64,000 bases of DNA, taken from assembly GCA_039819485.1 (NCBI GenBank), contig JBCBRY010000042.1:3193-67192 (forward strand). The letters run 5' to 3'. Source of the DNA: UBA6168 sp039819485. GTDB taxonomy: Bacteria > Bacteroidota > Bacteroidia > Chitinophagales > Saprospiraceae. The stretch's first letter is position 1; each line of letters opens with the position of its first letter. The notes beneath the pieces were generated by a model. That model made no database searches. It had not been told where the DNA came from and was given only the letters and a program-made list of their open reading frames with translations. The position numbers and the translations under genes are program-made. Shown here piece by piece: positions 1 through 11,700 of this stretch.

Positions 1-287
1 GTTTCATACAGCCCGTCGGTCGATTCCGATAGAAAAACCTGGTCTCCTTCTTCATCCCTGACCCACACCGTGGCGTTGGTTTCATTTTGAATGGCGTCAT
101 CCAGGATCGAACCATATTTTGCGCTGCGGGACAATTTAATCCTATGCGGCCCTGGGTTTGTGTCTATAAATCCTTCCACTACTAACAAACGCTGTGCGTC
201 GGGTGTTTCCACATTTAATTCATCGATACATGCAGGAAGGGAAAAAACAATTAATGCACAGCAAAATATTTTATTAAAATAATTCAT
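1..287 (-). CDS. DUF4249 family outer-membrane lipoprotein, N-terminal part (3' end outside window)
   Basis: The minus strand is open from an ATG at 287 to the window edge, giving 95 codons of an incomplete gene. The start encodes a lipoprotein signal peptide with lipobox LPAC, the lipidated Cys being residue 20. It is followed by a segment containing LLVVEGFIDTNPGPH and IKLSRSAKYG, which matches the start of DUF4249 proteins as I know them. These lipoproteins usually sit next to a TonB-dependent receptor with a carboxypeptidase-regulatory-like domain. That is the case here: the receptor gene lies just upstream on the same strand with a 69-bp gap, so the two are probably cotranscribed. The exact role (surface lipoprotein partner of the receptor) is inferred from family context. 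Confidence 0.72.
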   Translation of the reverse strand, partial: MNYFNKIFCCALIVFSLPACIDELNVETPDAQRLLVVEGFIDTNPGPHRIKLSRSAKYGSILDDAIQNETNATVWVRDEEGDQVFLSESTDGLYE

Positions 288-356
288 TGTTTCATGGCTC
301 TGTTATTCTATTGCTTAATCGCTTTTCAGCAATTAACAATTTAACAACTGGTAATT

Positions 357-2753
357 TTAAAATTTAAATTGATAACTCAGTGATGGAAATGTAATGCCCA
401 ATACAGACAAGCGAAACGCCTGTGGCGGGGCGCCCTGTACATCGTCGAAGAAAACAGAAAATGCATTTTTTCTCCCGTATACATTATAGACCGATAAAAC
501 AAAATCACCCGCCAGCCATTTTTTTTCATTTTCAAAACCAAATGTTAAACTCAGGTCCAGCCGGTGATAATCGGGGGCGCGGTTCTGGTTTCTTTTATCG
601 TAATAAGCAATGTTCCCTCCACTGAAATAATTAAATTTTGCTACTGGATAGGTGACGGGGCGACCAGTGCTGTAAGTAAAAATGCCAGAAATTTTTGACC
701 TCTTTCCCAATTTATAATCAGCAACAATGGAAAGGTTGTGCGGCTTGTCAAAACTGGCGTTGTACCACTCGCCATCATTGATGGTCTCTTCTGGAAATGA
801 GCCGATTACCTGACGCAAAGAGCGGGAATAGGTGTAACTGACCCAACCGGTCAGGTCCCCTTTTTTCTTCTCTACGTAAAATTCGGCACCATATGCTTCC
901 CCTCTCCCATTTAATAAATCGGACTCAAGGTTATTATTCAATAATAAAGTAGCACCGTCTTTATAATCAATTATGTTTTTGATGTTTTTGTAAAATACTT
1001 CCACCGATGCTTCAATGGAATTGTCTTTGAAATTCCTGAAAAGTCCACCTGAATACTGAATGACTTCTTGTGGCCGCACAAATGGATCAGATAATTTCCA
1101 AACGTCGGTCGGGGCAATGGTCGTGGTGTTGGAAATTAAATGGATATATTGAAACATCCGGTTGTAACCTGCTTTGACTGAGGTTTTATCGTCGATGGAA
1201 ATACGAATGGACGCCCTTGGTTCAAGGCCAGTATATTTGTTGATCAATTCACCGTCGCTGTAATCAATAAATTCGATAATGTTTTCTTCATTTTGAGGTA
1301 AAAGCGGATCATAAACAGGAATGGAATTGGGGCCCAGGAAACGGAATTCGTTATATCTTATCCCGTATGAAATTCCGATAAACCGGCCTATTTCAAAATT
1401 GTGCTGCAAATAAATACCAGACTCATTGCCCTTCTCTGTATCAATATCAACGGGGTCGACCGGGAATTCAGCATCGGTTCCCCTGAGGTTGCCGGGCCTA
1501 ATTTCGATCAGCTTGGTTTGCGCCCCAACGGAAATAGCATGTGTTTCACTGACAAAATATTTAAATCCTAAATTAAGCCCCTGGTCCTTTATTTTGGAAT
1601 CCAAACGGAAACTATTAAAAGGGTCATCTTCAAAAATGGTAAAATCATAACCCGCCTGAACAGCTTCCAAATTAATTTGAAATTTACCTTTAAAAGATTT
1701 GTTAAAAGATAAAGCGTGGTTTTGATTGCTCCATTCAAATTCATTTTCTCCTGCTAAATTAAATCGATCTTTGCTGCGATAAAATGAGTAGCGAACACCA
1801 AAATCATCCGAAATATCATAATCGATAATTGTATTGACATCATAAAAATTTGCTTCACTCTGACTGATGTCTACATCGTTTACCTGCCGCAACAGCCAAT
1901 TGCTGTAAGTAGAACGGCCCGCTACCATCAACGTCAATTTATCGGTGATCACGGGGCCTCCTGCCGAAAATTTTCCCGAAATCAATCCGATGGCTGCTTT
2001 CCCTTCCCATTTTTCCTGACTGCCTCTTTTAAACCGTAGGTCAATAATGGACGAAGCCCGCCCTCCATAATTGGCGGGAATGCCTCCTTTATAAATACTG
2101 ACGTCCTGGATTAATTCTGTATTAAATGCAGAGAAAAACCCGAACAGGTGAGATGGATTGTACAAAGGTGCGCCGCCCAAAAGGATCAGGTTTTGGTCGG
2201 CGTTGCTCCCCCGCACGTTGAAGCCAGCGGAGGCTTCTCCTACGGAACTTACACCGGGCAACAGGGTTATCGATTTTAAAATATCCGGCTCTCCTACAAA
2301 TGGCGGTAATGCTTCGATCGTCTCAATGGACATGACCTGTTTCCCCAAATCGGTACTTTTTACATTGCGGTCCACTTCTGCCTCCACGATCACTTCCTGC
2401 ATGGTCTGAGCGCTGGTGTTCAACCGGACTCTCATCAGCCCATCACCAAGAACCATGATACTTTCCGTTTTGGTTTCATAGCCCAAATAGCTTATTTCAA
2501 GATCGTAGGTACCTCTTTTCAGTGAAATTTTTGCCCTGCCATTTTCTTCGGTAATATTCCCTTCTCCTTCCCCGATGATCAGTATGCTGGCACCGATCAG
2601 GGGGGCTCGGTTTGAACCGTCTTCCACCGCAACCGATATCACAAATGGACCTTGGCCACCGTTGTCTTTTCCAACGGTTTTCTGACCAAAAAGTGAAGTA
2701 TTAAACAAAGCGAATAAAAAAAGAATTGCAGTGAATGCATCGAGTTTTTTCAT
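357..2753 (-). CDS. TonB-dependent outer-membrane receptor with N-terminal carboxypeptidase-regulatory-like domain
   Basis: A 798-residue outer-membrane receptor. The ATG at 2753 (MKKLDAF) opens a clear signal peptide ending near SLFGQ; the upstream TTG at 2762 adds only three residues and is less likely. Residues about 38-115 form a CarbopepD_reg-like beta-sandwich (GASILIIGEGEGNITEENG, YDLEISYLGYET). Residues about 130-245 are the TonB plug (DILKSITLLPGVSSVGEAS, FNVRGSNADQNLILLGG, DVSIYKGGIPANYGGRASS). The rest is a beta-barrel ending in aromatic FPSLSYQFKF. It should import a ligand with TonB energy. The ligand is unknown; no SusD homologue is seen, and the partner is the DUF4249 lipoprotein downstream. 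Confidence 0.93.
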   Translation of the reverse strand: MKKLDAFTAILFLFALFNTSLFGQKTVGKDNGGQGPFVISVAVEDGSNRAPLIGASILIIGEGEGNITEENGRAKISLKRGTYDLEISYLGYETKTESIMVLGDGLMRVRLNTSAQTMQEVIVEAEVDRNVKSTDLGKQVMSIETIEALPPFVGEPDILKSITLLPGVSSVGEASAGFNVRGSNADQNLILLGGAPLYNPSHLFGFFSAFNTELIQDVSIYKGGIPANYGGRASSIIDLRFKRGSQEKWEGKAAIGLISGKFSAGGPVITDKLTLMVAGRSTYSNWLLRQVNDVDISQSEANFYDVNTIIDYDISDDFGVRYSFYRSKDRFNLAGENEFEWSNQNHALSFNKSFKGKFQINLEAVQAGYDFTIFEDDPFNSFRLDSKIKDQGLNLGFKYFVSETHAISVGAQTKLIEIRPGNLRGTDAEFPVDPVDIDTEKGNESGIYLQHNFEIGRFIGISYGIRYNEFRFLGPNSIPVYDPLLPQNEENIIEFIDYSDGELINKYTGLEPRASIRISIDDKTSVKAGYNRMFQYIHLISNTTTIAPTDVWKLSDPFVRPQEVIQYSGGLFRNFKDNSIEASVEVFYKNIKNIIDYKDGATLLLNNNLESDLLNGRGEAYGAEFYVEKKKGDLTGWVSYTYSRSLRQVIGSFPEETINDGEWYNASFDKPHNLSIVADYKLGKRSKISGIFTYSTGRPVTYPVAKFNYFSGGNIAYYDKRNQNRAPDYHRLDLSLTFGFENEKKWLAGDFVLSVYNVYGRKNAFSVFFDDVQGAPPQAFRLSVLGITFPSLSYQFKF

Positions 2754-2774
2754 ACTAATCAATTTTTAAATAAA

Positions 2775-2901
2775 TAAGCAGGTGGTCAAAAAAAATGACA
2801 CTTTTCCTTTGCCTGAATAAGATTTTTAAGACTTGGAAATCAAAAATTTGCCAAATTAAAAGAGTCATTTTTAGCGCTCTTTATTTTTGTCCAAGCGCTT
2901 A
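2775..2901 (+). repeat. Dispersed intergenic element with terminal inverted repeats, copy R1
   Basis: A 127-bp element whose left end TAAGCAGGTGGTCAAAAA is matched, inverted and with three mismatches, by the right end (2884-2901). Inside it, ATGACACTTTTCCTTT faces an imperfect AAAAGAGTCATTTTT. The same order of blocks recurs at 18656-18781, 30215-30341, reversed at 27018-27138, and degraded at 4540-4648. It contains no ORF and lies just upstream of the TonB receptor gene. A non-autonomous MITE-like or REP-like element is the likely explanation; the mobilising enzyme is not in the window. Confidence 0.8.
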
Positions 2902-2924
2902 CTCTCTACCTTCTACCAAAAAAC

Positions 2925-4394
2925 CTAAAAAGCCAAGGGGTCAAGTTTCCACAAAACCCGGTTGGTAGGAACACTGACCTCATTTCTTACAATAAAAATT
3001 TCTCCGTTATTAATCCATCCGCCTAAGGTGTTGAAAGGGTTGTTGTCGGGGAGACTGTTTTTGCTTCTCCATGAATTGGTTTCCGGGCGATAAACATATA
3101 TCCGGCGGTTGGTGTCCTGCATGCCCACATAAGCATGTCCGTCCAGAATCAGTGAAACGCCATATTCTTTTACGTCGGTCGGGAAATCTGCCATCTGCTC
3201 CCAGTTGTTATTGGTGTAATCATGCCGCCAGGTAGTGCCATCTTCGAGTACAAAGTAGTTGAAGCCAGCGAGATGGAAAAACGGATATGCACTCAAAGGA
3301 GAAAAAGGGGATTCAAATCCGAGGGTCCAGGTATCAGTCGCAATGTCGTAAATGTAGGAAGCGAAGTTGCGTTGGCGATCTTCGGTTTCTCCTCCGTACA
3401 AGTAAAGTTTTTCATCGGCAACCAACCCGACCGCTAAATAAAGCCGTTTGGGAACGTCAGCCAATTTGGTAAAACTTTGGTTCTCGTACTTGAAGAATTC
3501 TCCGCTCAGATCGATGGGCATCATTTCATTGAACACCCGGGTCATACTGCCGCTACCTACAAAGCCTTCGTGATAAAATGCGCCTTCAACGGCTTGGCCC
3601 GGCAGGGCAATGGTAGTTCTTTGCAAGGTGTTTTTATTTAAAATCTGAACCGCTGAGGTCAAGTTTGACTGAGCCAGCCCCAGTCCGTAAATAAACTCTT
3701 CTCCATCCTCAAAGAACACGTGGCGGGTATTCTTTATGATATCATCGAGTTGCCCTACCTCTGTCCATTCACCGATAATGTACTCAAACGGATCGTTAAG
3801 GGCCGAAGTGCTTCCTTGCGACAAGATGGCCAGGTCAATTACCGGATCATCCGCTATCGCAGGCACGTTGATTTCGGCAAAAGTTTCTGCAACAATACTG
3901 TTCGGAGTGATTTCATTGCCATTCCAAAGGATTCTGGTATCGTCTGTCAGGTTACGGCCTTCAATGGTTACCTGATTATTCTGCTTACCTTCTTTTGGTT
4001 CAAAATCTACTGCGAAAGGCGTCAGGGTGGAGAAAGGAATAATATTGCCCGTTTTTAATTCACCTTTAGTCTGGATGAATGCGCGACAGTAATAACTGAC
4101 TTCAATGTTCAGCGCTTCTGTTTGGCCAACAAATCTGCCAGGAACATCTTTCTCTCCCAATGAAACTATGATCGGACTGGGAAAACTTTCCTCCGTATCG
4201 ATCTGAAAGCCGTGGTCCTGCACACCTACTGCAGCCTCTGCCAAAAGTCGGCCGGTCATGATGGCGCGCTGACCACTGGCAAACACAACCTCCTCCGTGT
4301 ACACAGAAACATCTGTCGAGACCGTATCTTCCACGCATGAGAAAAGCAGTGCAGCGACCAATATCCCGAAAAGTATGGGTTTGAAAAATTTCAT
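2925..4394 (-). CDS. Lipoprotein with IPT/TIG domain and Kelch-type repeats
   Basis: A 489-residue surface-type lipoprotein. The ATG at 4394 is chosen because it opens a lipoprotein signal peptide (MKFFKPILFGILVAALLFSC, Cys20); an upstream in-frame start would place 29 untidy residues before it. Residues about 125-205 look like an IPT/TIG immunoglobulin-like domain (FEPKEGKQNNQVTIEGRNL, DTRILWNGNEI). The second half carries Kelch-like blades, for example KLYLYGGETEDRQRNFASY followed by YDIATDTWTLGF, and RIYVYRPETNSWRSK. Kelch propellers usually bind proteins or glycans; no catalytic residues are evident. It is transcribed in the same direction as the TonB receptor downstream, but a repeat element separates them, so cotranscription is uncertain. 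Confidence 0.8.
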   Translation of the reverse strand: MKFFKPILFGILVAALLFSCVEDTVSTDVSVYTEEVVFASGQRAIMTGRLLAEAAVGVQDHGFQIDTEESFPSPIIVSLGEKDVPGRFVGQTEALNIEVSYYCRAFIQTKGELKTGNIIPFSTLTPFAVDFEPKEGKQNNQVTIEGRNLTDDTRILWNGNEITPNSIVAETFAEINVPAIADDPVIDLAILSQGSTSALNDPFEYIIGEWTEVGQLDDIIKNTRHVFFEDGEEFIYGLGLAQSNLTSAVQILNKNTLQRTTIALPGQAVEGAFYHEGFVGSGSMTRVFNEMMPIDLSGEFFKYENQSFTKLADVPKRLYLAVGLVADEKLYLYGGETEDRQRNFASYIYDIATDTWTLGFESPFSPLSAYPFFHLAGFNYFVLEDGTTWRHDYTNNNWEQMADFPTDVKEYGVSLILDGHAYVGMQDTNRRIYVYRPETNSWRSKNSLPDNNPFNTLGGWINNGEIFIVRNEVSVPTNRVLWKLDPLAF

Positions 4395-4539
4395 AAGCGG
4401 GCAGTTAGAAATAATAAATTTATTGAAGCATTTAGTCAAAATGCGTGGCCCAAGATAGCTTAAATGTAAATTTTGCCGCAAAAAAGGTAGGGTAGTTTAA
4501 AATTTTGCGGGAAAGGTTCCAGCGCAAATAAGATAGTTA

Positions 4540-4648
4540 CAAGCGACTGGTCAAGAGGAATGACGCTTTTTCATTGTCCGAAAAAAGCTTTTAGGTTTGG
4601 AAGCCAGGCATTCGTCGGTGCAAAGGAGCCATTTTTATTTCGATCACT
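4540..4648 (+). repeat. Degenerate copy of the dispersed TIR element, copy R5
   Basis: This gap keeps the block order of the element (ACTGGTCAAGAGGAATGACGCTTTTTC, then GGTTTGGAAG, then GGAGCCATTTTTATTT and GATCACTTTTGG) but with many substitutions. It ends about 10 bp from the stop codon of the TolC-like gene. It reads as an old, decayed copy. Confidence 0.5.
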
Positions 4649-4658
4649 TTTGGTGAAC

Positions 4659-5414
4659 CTATTTGTTGTACCGCTTTTGATATTTCAATACGGACTCCCA
4701 TTTAATACCGATCAATTCTTCGAGGGCCAGTTTGGCCAGTTCCACGTCGGTTTCTGCAACGAGCCGTTTTTCCGTGGCAGCATTTACGGCTTCGGATGCG
4801 CGCAGGAAATCTTCCAGGTCGAGGTTGGCATTTTTGAATTGCTGGTTGGCGAGATTGTAGGTGTTTTGAGCATCTTCCTCAGCTTTCACGCGCACTTTGA
4901 GGGTTTCGATGGAAAGCAATAATTTTTGGTAGCGCGTGAGTGTTTCCGCACGGATGGCCATTTTGTATTCATGGCCTTCCATTTCTGAAATTTTTACGTC
5001 AAATTCTTCCAGTTCCCTTTCTTTTCGATTGTTGGTAAAACTCCCCAGGCTGACCCCTGCGGACAATTGATAAAGCGGATAAAGCACAAAATTGTCCGGA
5101 TCGGGTGCCAGTACATTTTCCAGGCTGACTTCGTTGATATTAAAAGTAAAATTCACATCGTCCATCCATTGGGTTTTTTGCAGGTCCACTTCTTTCTCTG
5201 CTTTTTGTTTTTCAATATCTAAAATCTGCCTTTTTGGACTGTTCAGCCAAGCCAATTGGACGAGATAGTCTTCAAAGTTATTCGGGCGTTGACCTTCAGG
5301 CACCACGATGCTGTTGTAGTCAATCGTTTGGCTTACAGCAGGGAGCCAAAACACAATAGAAAAAAAGATTATAAATAATTTATTGATCTTCAATCTTTTG
5401 AAAACTTGATGCAT
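4659..5414 (-). CDS. Short TolC-like outer-membrane efflux family protein
   Basis: A 251-residue protein starting at the ATG at 5414, which is followed by a basic N-region and a hydrophobic signal peptide ending LPAVSQ. The TTG at 5447 would put 11 odd residues in front. The mature part is predicted to be largely alpha-helical with long heptad-rich segments (KRQILDIEKQKAEKEVDLQK, ANLDLEDFLRASEAVNAATE, ETDVELAKLALEELIGIKWE). That resembles the C-terminal half of TolC/OEP proteins, including the common ending in which a helix is followed by ELIG. Classic TolC proteins have about 450 residues with two such repeats. This one is about half-length and may be a truncated or specialised relative. It is divergent from the NRPS gene; a role in product export is possible but unsupported. 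Confidence 0.65.
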   Translation of the reverse strand: MHQVFKRLKINKLFIIFFSIVFWLPAVSQTIDYNSIVVPEGQRPNNFEDYLVQLAWLNSPKRQILDIEKQKAEKEVDLQKTQWMDDVNFTFNINEVSLENVLAPDPDNFVLYPLYQLSAGVSLGSFTNNRKERELEEFDVKISEMEGHEYKMAIRAETLTRYQKLLLSIETLKVRVKAEEDAQNTYNLANQQFKNANLDLEDFLRASEAVNAATEKRLVAETDVELAKLALEELIGIKWESVLKYQKRYNK

Positions 5415-5536
5415 TGGAAGGAATTTGACAAAGTGTAGGCCATTCAAAAATCGACTTGCGACTTTGCAATTTGTAACAAAGAAAATTCAACAATCAGGCC
5501 ATTGCGTGGCGTTTAGGTCGGTTCCAAAAGATTTCG

Positions 5537-5544
5537 CAAATGTA
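5537..5544 (-). promoter_or_regulatory. Candidate -7 box for the TolC-like gene
   Basis: On the minus strand this reads TACATTTG, a perfect match to the Bacteroidota TAnnTTTG box, about 120 bp upstream of the TolC-like ATG. No convincing -33 element was found at the expected spacing. Confidence 0.33.
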
Positions 5545-5554
5545 CAGTTAGCAC

Positions 5555-5585
5555 TTGATGTATAAGGTTTTTTCTGCTATTTTTG
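5555..5585 (+). promoter_or_regulatory. Promoter of the NRPS/PKS gene (Bacteroidota sigma-A type)
   Basis: TTG at 5555-5557 (-33) and TATTTTTG at 5578-5585 (-7) are separated by 20 bp, close to the Bacteroidota consensus TTTG-N19-21-TAnnTTTG. Transcription would start near 5592, leaving a leader of about 160 nt before the ATG at 5753. It is the best promoter match in the 338-bp divergent region 5415-5752, which otherwise shows nothing obvious. Confidence 0.6.
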
Positions 5586-5752
5586 TGTTTCAAATTTCCC
5601 CTCCTTCAAGAATGTAAGCTGAAATTCCCACACTTCGTAGGCACTAAAATAAATCCCCCAGCTTTGTTCCACTAACAGTCTTATTCCAGAAAGTTACCGC
5701 CCAAAAAAGAACAAACACAGTGCATCGCCACGTGCGTGTACCGCGAGTCGAT

Positions 5753-8700
5753 ATGAATAAACACCTTTACGTATCAGATATTTCCTTCCCTTCGGATCTC
5801 AGCCTCCACCAGCTGTTCAAACACCAGGCGGAGCAACGACCCAACCATATAGCACTGGTTTACAAAGGCCGTACAATGTCCTTCAAAGAGTTGGATCAAC
5901 AGTCGGACGAAGTCGCTTCCCGATTGTTGCAGCTCGGTATTCAGCAGGAAGAATTTGTGGCGCTCTATCTGGAACGTTCCTTCGAACTCATCGTTGGGAT
6001 TTTTGGTGTCCTGAAAGCAGGAGGGGCCTATGTACCCATTGATGTGGACTATCCAAAAGACCGCATGGCCTTCATGGTCGAGGATGCGCAGGCCAAAATT
6101 ATCCTCACCCAAAAACACCTGCAAAACAACCTTCCCCAAACCAGTGCAACTACTATCTGTCTCGGTGAAAATTTATTATCTGAAAATATCCCTATCCCAA
6201 ATGTCCCAATATCGAGTTCTCAGCTTGCCTACATGATCTACACCTCCGGCAGTACCGGCCGGCCAAAAGGAGTGATGATCACGCATGAAAATGTTTGCAA
6301 TCAACTGGAAGGGCAACAAGCCATCGCTCCTGAACCGATTGCCACCATGATGCTTACCTGTTCTATCAGTTTTGATGTGTCGGTGCTGACCATTTTCTGG
6401 ACCCTGCTGCAAGGGGCAACCCTGGTCATCCCTGAACAAGGTGAAGAAAAAGACATGGTTCAATTGGCTGGCACCATATATGATCAGCAGGTGACCCATA
6501 TTCTCACACTGCCTTCGTTGTACACTTTGTTGCTGGAGCAAGCGTCTGAAAAGAAGTTGCAGTCATTGAAATTGGTCAATGTTTCAGGTGAAGTATGTCC
6601 GGTTTCGCTGGCGCAAAAACATGAAGAAGTGGTTCCGAACGGGCAACTGTACAACTTATATGGCCCAACGGAAGCCACCGTCAACTGTACTTATTTTACC
6701 TTTCCAAAAGGATTTAAGGAAGCAAAAGCACCGATCGGCATTCCTATCAAGAACTATGAAATTTTTATTTTAGATGAAAACCTTCTGGAAGTGCCAAAAG
6801 GAGAAATCGGTGAAATCTATATCGGAGGCTCTAAACCCGTTGTTGGCAGAGGCTACTGGAATCGACCTGAACTGACTGCCGAACGTTTCATCGATTCCTC
6901 AAAACTCACAACTCAAAACCCCACAACTCACAACTCAAAACTGTACAAAACCGGCGACCTGGCCCGATGGATGCCCGATGGCAACATCGAATTCCTGGGA
7001 CGTGCTGATTTTCAGGTCAAATACCGGGGCTACCGTATCGAACTCGGAGAAGTCGAAACGGCCATTTCCAACTACGGTGCTGTAAAAGAAACGGTTGTTT
7101 TACTGAAAAATGAACATGAGGTAAATAATCAAAAACTGGTGGCGTACCTGACTGCCAATCAGGGGTTTGAGCCAAGTGTTTCTGAACTGAGAGAGTATTT
7201 GGAAGTTTCTCTGCCAGCATATATGATACCCTCGCATTTTGTCTTTTTGGATAAAATGCCGCTGACTACCAACGGAAAGTTTGATCGGAAAGCACTCCCG
7301 GAGCCGGCGGCCGATAGGCCTTCCCTCAGCAATCAATATGAACCGCCTGTGTCACCTGTTGAGAAAGAAATTACCGGACTTTGGGAACAATTGCTCGATA
7401 TTTCGCCAATTGGCCGGCATGACAAATTTTTTGAGCTGGGCGGAACTTCCATTCAGGCAGCCCGCTTCATTGGGCAAATGATGGAAAAACTGGATACCTC
7501 CATTTTCATTACCACTATCTTCGATTATCCGACTGTCGCCGCATACGCCACTTTTATCAGCGAAACCTATCCTGATTATTTAAGAAATAAAAATGCAATT
7601 GTAGTATCTCAAGCGGAGGGGAAGGACGAAAGCCCCTTCCAACTTTTGACTGCTGAGCAAATTGCTGAGTTCCCCAAATTCGTGCCCACCCACCTGAACC
7701 CAAGCAAGAGCAAAGGGGAGGTATCTCAGGAAGCGCAACCAACCGATGCTTCCCCTGCCCCCCAACAACCCATTTTCATTCTGGCACCGCCCCGCTCGGG
7801 TACTACGCTGCTGCGGGTCATGCTTGCCGGCCATCCCGAACTTTTTGCCTGCAATGAGTTGCAACTGCTGCATTTTGAAACATTGGCAGATCGGTCAAAA
7901 GCTTACACCGGGAAGTTTAACTTATGGACGGAAGGACTGATCCGTGCAGTGATGGAATTGGAAAACCTGACGGCTGCACAAGCCAAATCTCTTTTGTACG
8001 CCTACGAGAAAAAAGGAATGACTACTTCGGGCATGATCAATCACCTGAAAACGTGGGCCAATGACCGAACCATCGTCGACAAATCACCAAGTTATCTTCT
8101 CGATCCCCTAGCTTTGGAAAAAGCGATCCGCGATTTTCCCAATGCCCGGTTTATTCATTTGGTGCGTCACCCCTATAGCATGGTCAAGTCTTTTGAAAAG
8201 TACCATATGGACCAGGTACTTTATTTGAAAGAACATGGTCATTCAGCGCAGGCATTGGGCGAACTCGTCTGGTTGCACAGCCACCAAAATGCGGTAGACT
8301 TTTTACAAAAAATACCTGCCCGCCAGCGGCATTTCCTGCGGTATGAGGATTTGGTTAAATATCCAGAAAGGGAAATGCAGGAACTTTGTTATGAAATTGG
8401 TTTGCCCTACCATCCCAACCTGGTAAAACCTTACCTCGGACTGGACAAAAAAATGACCGATGGCCTTCATACGGACAGCCGCTCCATGGGTGACACTCAC
8501 TTTGACCAAAAAGATAAAATCGAAGCGAGTAAAGCGGATGACTGGAAAGGCGTACTGGACGATAATTTCCTCAGTGATAACTCCTGGAACCTGGCAGAAA
8601 GATTTGGTTACGAGAAGATCGACAGACCACAGACGGCAGCCAAAAGACGAAGCGAGCACAACTTGGACGAAACAAAATTCCACAGTGAAACTCAGGAATT

Positions 8701-11700
8701 CAAACACCAACCTCCGACCACCTCTGACATAGCGATCATTGGGATGGCCTGCCGTTTTCCCGGAGCTGACAACATTGACGAGTTCTGGGATAACCTGGTG
8801 CATGCCAAAGATGTCAGCCGTACCGTGACAGATGCTGATTTGGAGGAAGAAGGGATTGAAATACCAGAAAGCGAAGTCTATGTGCGGAAAACCTACTCAC
8901 TGGACAACCCATACGGATTCGATGCGCCTTTTTTCGGTTTTCACAAGCGAGAAGCAGAACTGACCGATCCACAGCACAGGCATTTTCTCGAAACGGCCTA
9001 CGAAGCATTGGAGCAAGCAGGGTATGACCCGTTCAGGTACGTAGGTAAAATAGGTGTGTTCGGCGGAGTGGCGAAAAATACTTATTTCCAAAACAATGTT
9101 TTGACGAATCCGGAGGTACTAAAAGCTGCTGGTAAATACCAGGAGATGATCGCTGCGGAAAGTACCTTTTCCGTCAGCCGGGTGGCCTATAAATTGAACC
9201 TCCGCGGTCCAGCTGTCAATGTACAGACAGCCTGCTCCACTGGCGGGACAGCCATTCATTTGGCTTGCCAGAGCATTCGGAGTGGTGATTGTGATATGGT
9301 TATCGTTGGTGGGGGGCGGGTTCAGGCGCCGGTGAATGGCGGCCATGAATATGTCGAAGGAGGCCCTTTATCTTCTGATGGCATATTGCGGGCGTTTGAT
9401 GAAAATGCCAACGGCATGGTGCAAGGCAACGGTATGGGCATGCTCGTCCTAAAACGATTGGATCAGGCCCAGGCTGATGGCGACCACATCTGGGCCGTTA
9501 TCAAATCATCCGCAATCAATAACGATGGTTCCGACAAAACGGGCCTGACGGCTCCCAGTAGTCAGGGCCAGGCAGATTGCATTGCTGAGGCCATCGAAAA
9601 AGCAGGCATAGTTGCTTCCCAAATAAGTTATTTTGAAACACATGGAACGGGAACCTTCATCGGAGATCCCATTGAAATTCAAGGTCTTGCAAATGCTGTG
9701 TCACGGTCGGCCAGTCCCGGCAAGATCCCCATCGGCAGCGTTAAGACCAACATTGGTCATTTAGATGCAGGCGCCTGTATCGCTGGTATGATCAAAACCG
9801 TTCTTGCTCTTAAAAATGAAATGCTACCGCCCAGTATGCATTTTAAAAAAGCCAATCCACAGCTGAATTTAGACCAAACTCCTTTTTATGTTTTGCAGGA
9901 AGTACAGCCCTGGTTGACTGGACATGAACTGCGCCGGGCGGGCGTTAGCAGTTTTGGACTGGGTGGCACCAATGCACATATCGTTTTAGAGGAGGCACCG
10001 TTGAACCACAATTCAGGCGGAACTCGTCCCGGTTTTATTTCGGGGTCGTCAGATTTTGCCCCCAATCCACTTCGGGATCGTCAGTTGTGGGGCAAGGAGC
10101 AATTAATGGTTGTTTCGGCCAAAACGGATGATGCCTTACTTGCCCTTGAAAACCGAATAACCGATTTTATTAAAAACAAGCCATCCCTCGACCTTTCTAA
10201 TGCTGCCAAGACGTTGGCAGTGGGCCGACCTCGTTTCACCAAAAGGAAAGCTTTGCTGATTGATAAAAAAGGCCAGGTCAAAACGATTGCTCACCAACAA
10301 ATACCAACCAACGACCAACAATTCATCTGGATGTTCCCGGGCGGAGGTGCCCAATACGAAAACATGGCCCGGGACTTATACCGTTCCAATGCTTTTTTCA
10401 AAAAGCAAATAGACGACTGCTTCGAAATTTTAAAAGAAAAATGTGAGATTGATATCTCAAAAATAGTTTTCCCAAAACAACCAAAAACCAAGTTAAGCGA
10501 AGCGAAATCCCATTCTGACACATCGGGAAACCAAGGTCCAAATATCACCGACCCTTCCTTTGCGCTGGCTTCCCTGTTCACCTTCGAATATGCGTTGGCA
10601 AAACTCTGGCAACACTGGGGCGTACAGCCTGCAGCCATGATCGGCCACTCAATGGGTGAATATACGGCTGCCTGCCTGGCGGGTGTCATGTCAGTGGAAG
10701 ATGCCCTGATGCTGGTCACCGTGCGAGGCAAGCTGTTTGAGTCGCTGGATGGCGATGGCTGCATGTTGGGGGTGGCCCAAACGGAAGCTGCATTAAAGCC
10801 ACTGCTCGACGATGATCATACCATTTCAGTCATCAACAAAAAAGACAGCCTGGTGGTGAGCAGTACCAAAAACGGTATTGCCCGTTTGAAAAATAACCTG
10901 GATAAAGAAGGGATTGACAATGCACTGATTCACATCACCGTTCCGGCTCATTCTCCACTCATTGACCCCATTCTTGATGAGTTTAGAAAACATTTATCGA
11001 ACGTTGATTTTCAGCCTCCGGTAATTCCATTTATATCCAACGTGACCGGCACCTGGATTACCGATGAGGAAGCTACCGACCCCAATTATTGGATCAGTCA
11101 TATCCGCCAAACCGTTCGATTTGCCGACGGCCTGGAAACCCTCTTTAACCCCACTCAAAACTCTCAACGCGCCACTCAAAACTTCCTAAAGAAACGTATC
11201 TTCCTCGAAGTGGGACCCGGACAGACGCTCAGTTCGTTTGCCCGGGCCGTTCCCACTCTCAGCGGGGAAAAACCGCTCATCGTTGCTTCCGTTCGACATC
11301 CCAAGGAAATGGTAAGTGACGTGGCATTCATTTTAAAAACGGTAGGGAAGCTCTGGACGAACGGAGTCGATATTGACTGGGAAAATTTTTACGAAGGCAT
11401 CCATTTCCAGCGGGTACCCTTGCCGAATTATCCTTTTGAGAAAAAGAAGTATTTTATAAAGCCAGCCACCTTGGAAGCTCGCCAGCCCGACTATTCGGCA
11501 GCAGGATTGATTGAGACTAAACTTGAAACGACTTCCAGTACGATAGAAGAGAACAGCGAATCAACACTTGAACCCACTATGCACCACGAATCACGTATCC
11601 CAATTTTGGTTAAGGAAATCCAGCTCTCCTTGCAGGAGTTGAGCGGTATGGAACCGGCAGATATGTACCCGGAAGATACCTTTCTTGAGCTTGGATTCGA

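Noticed and set aside
5415..5752. Possible riboswitch or leader peptide before the megasynthase gene
   Set aside because: No conserved riboswitch motif, terminator-like stem or short ORF with a good start was seen in the leader.
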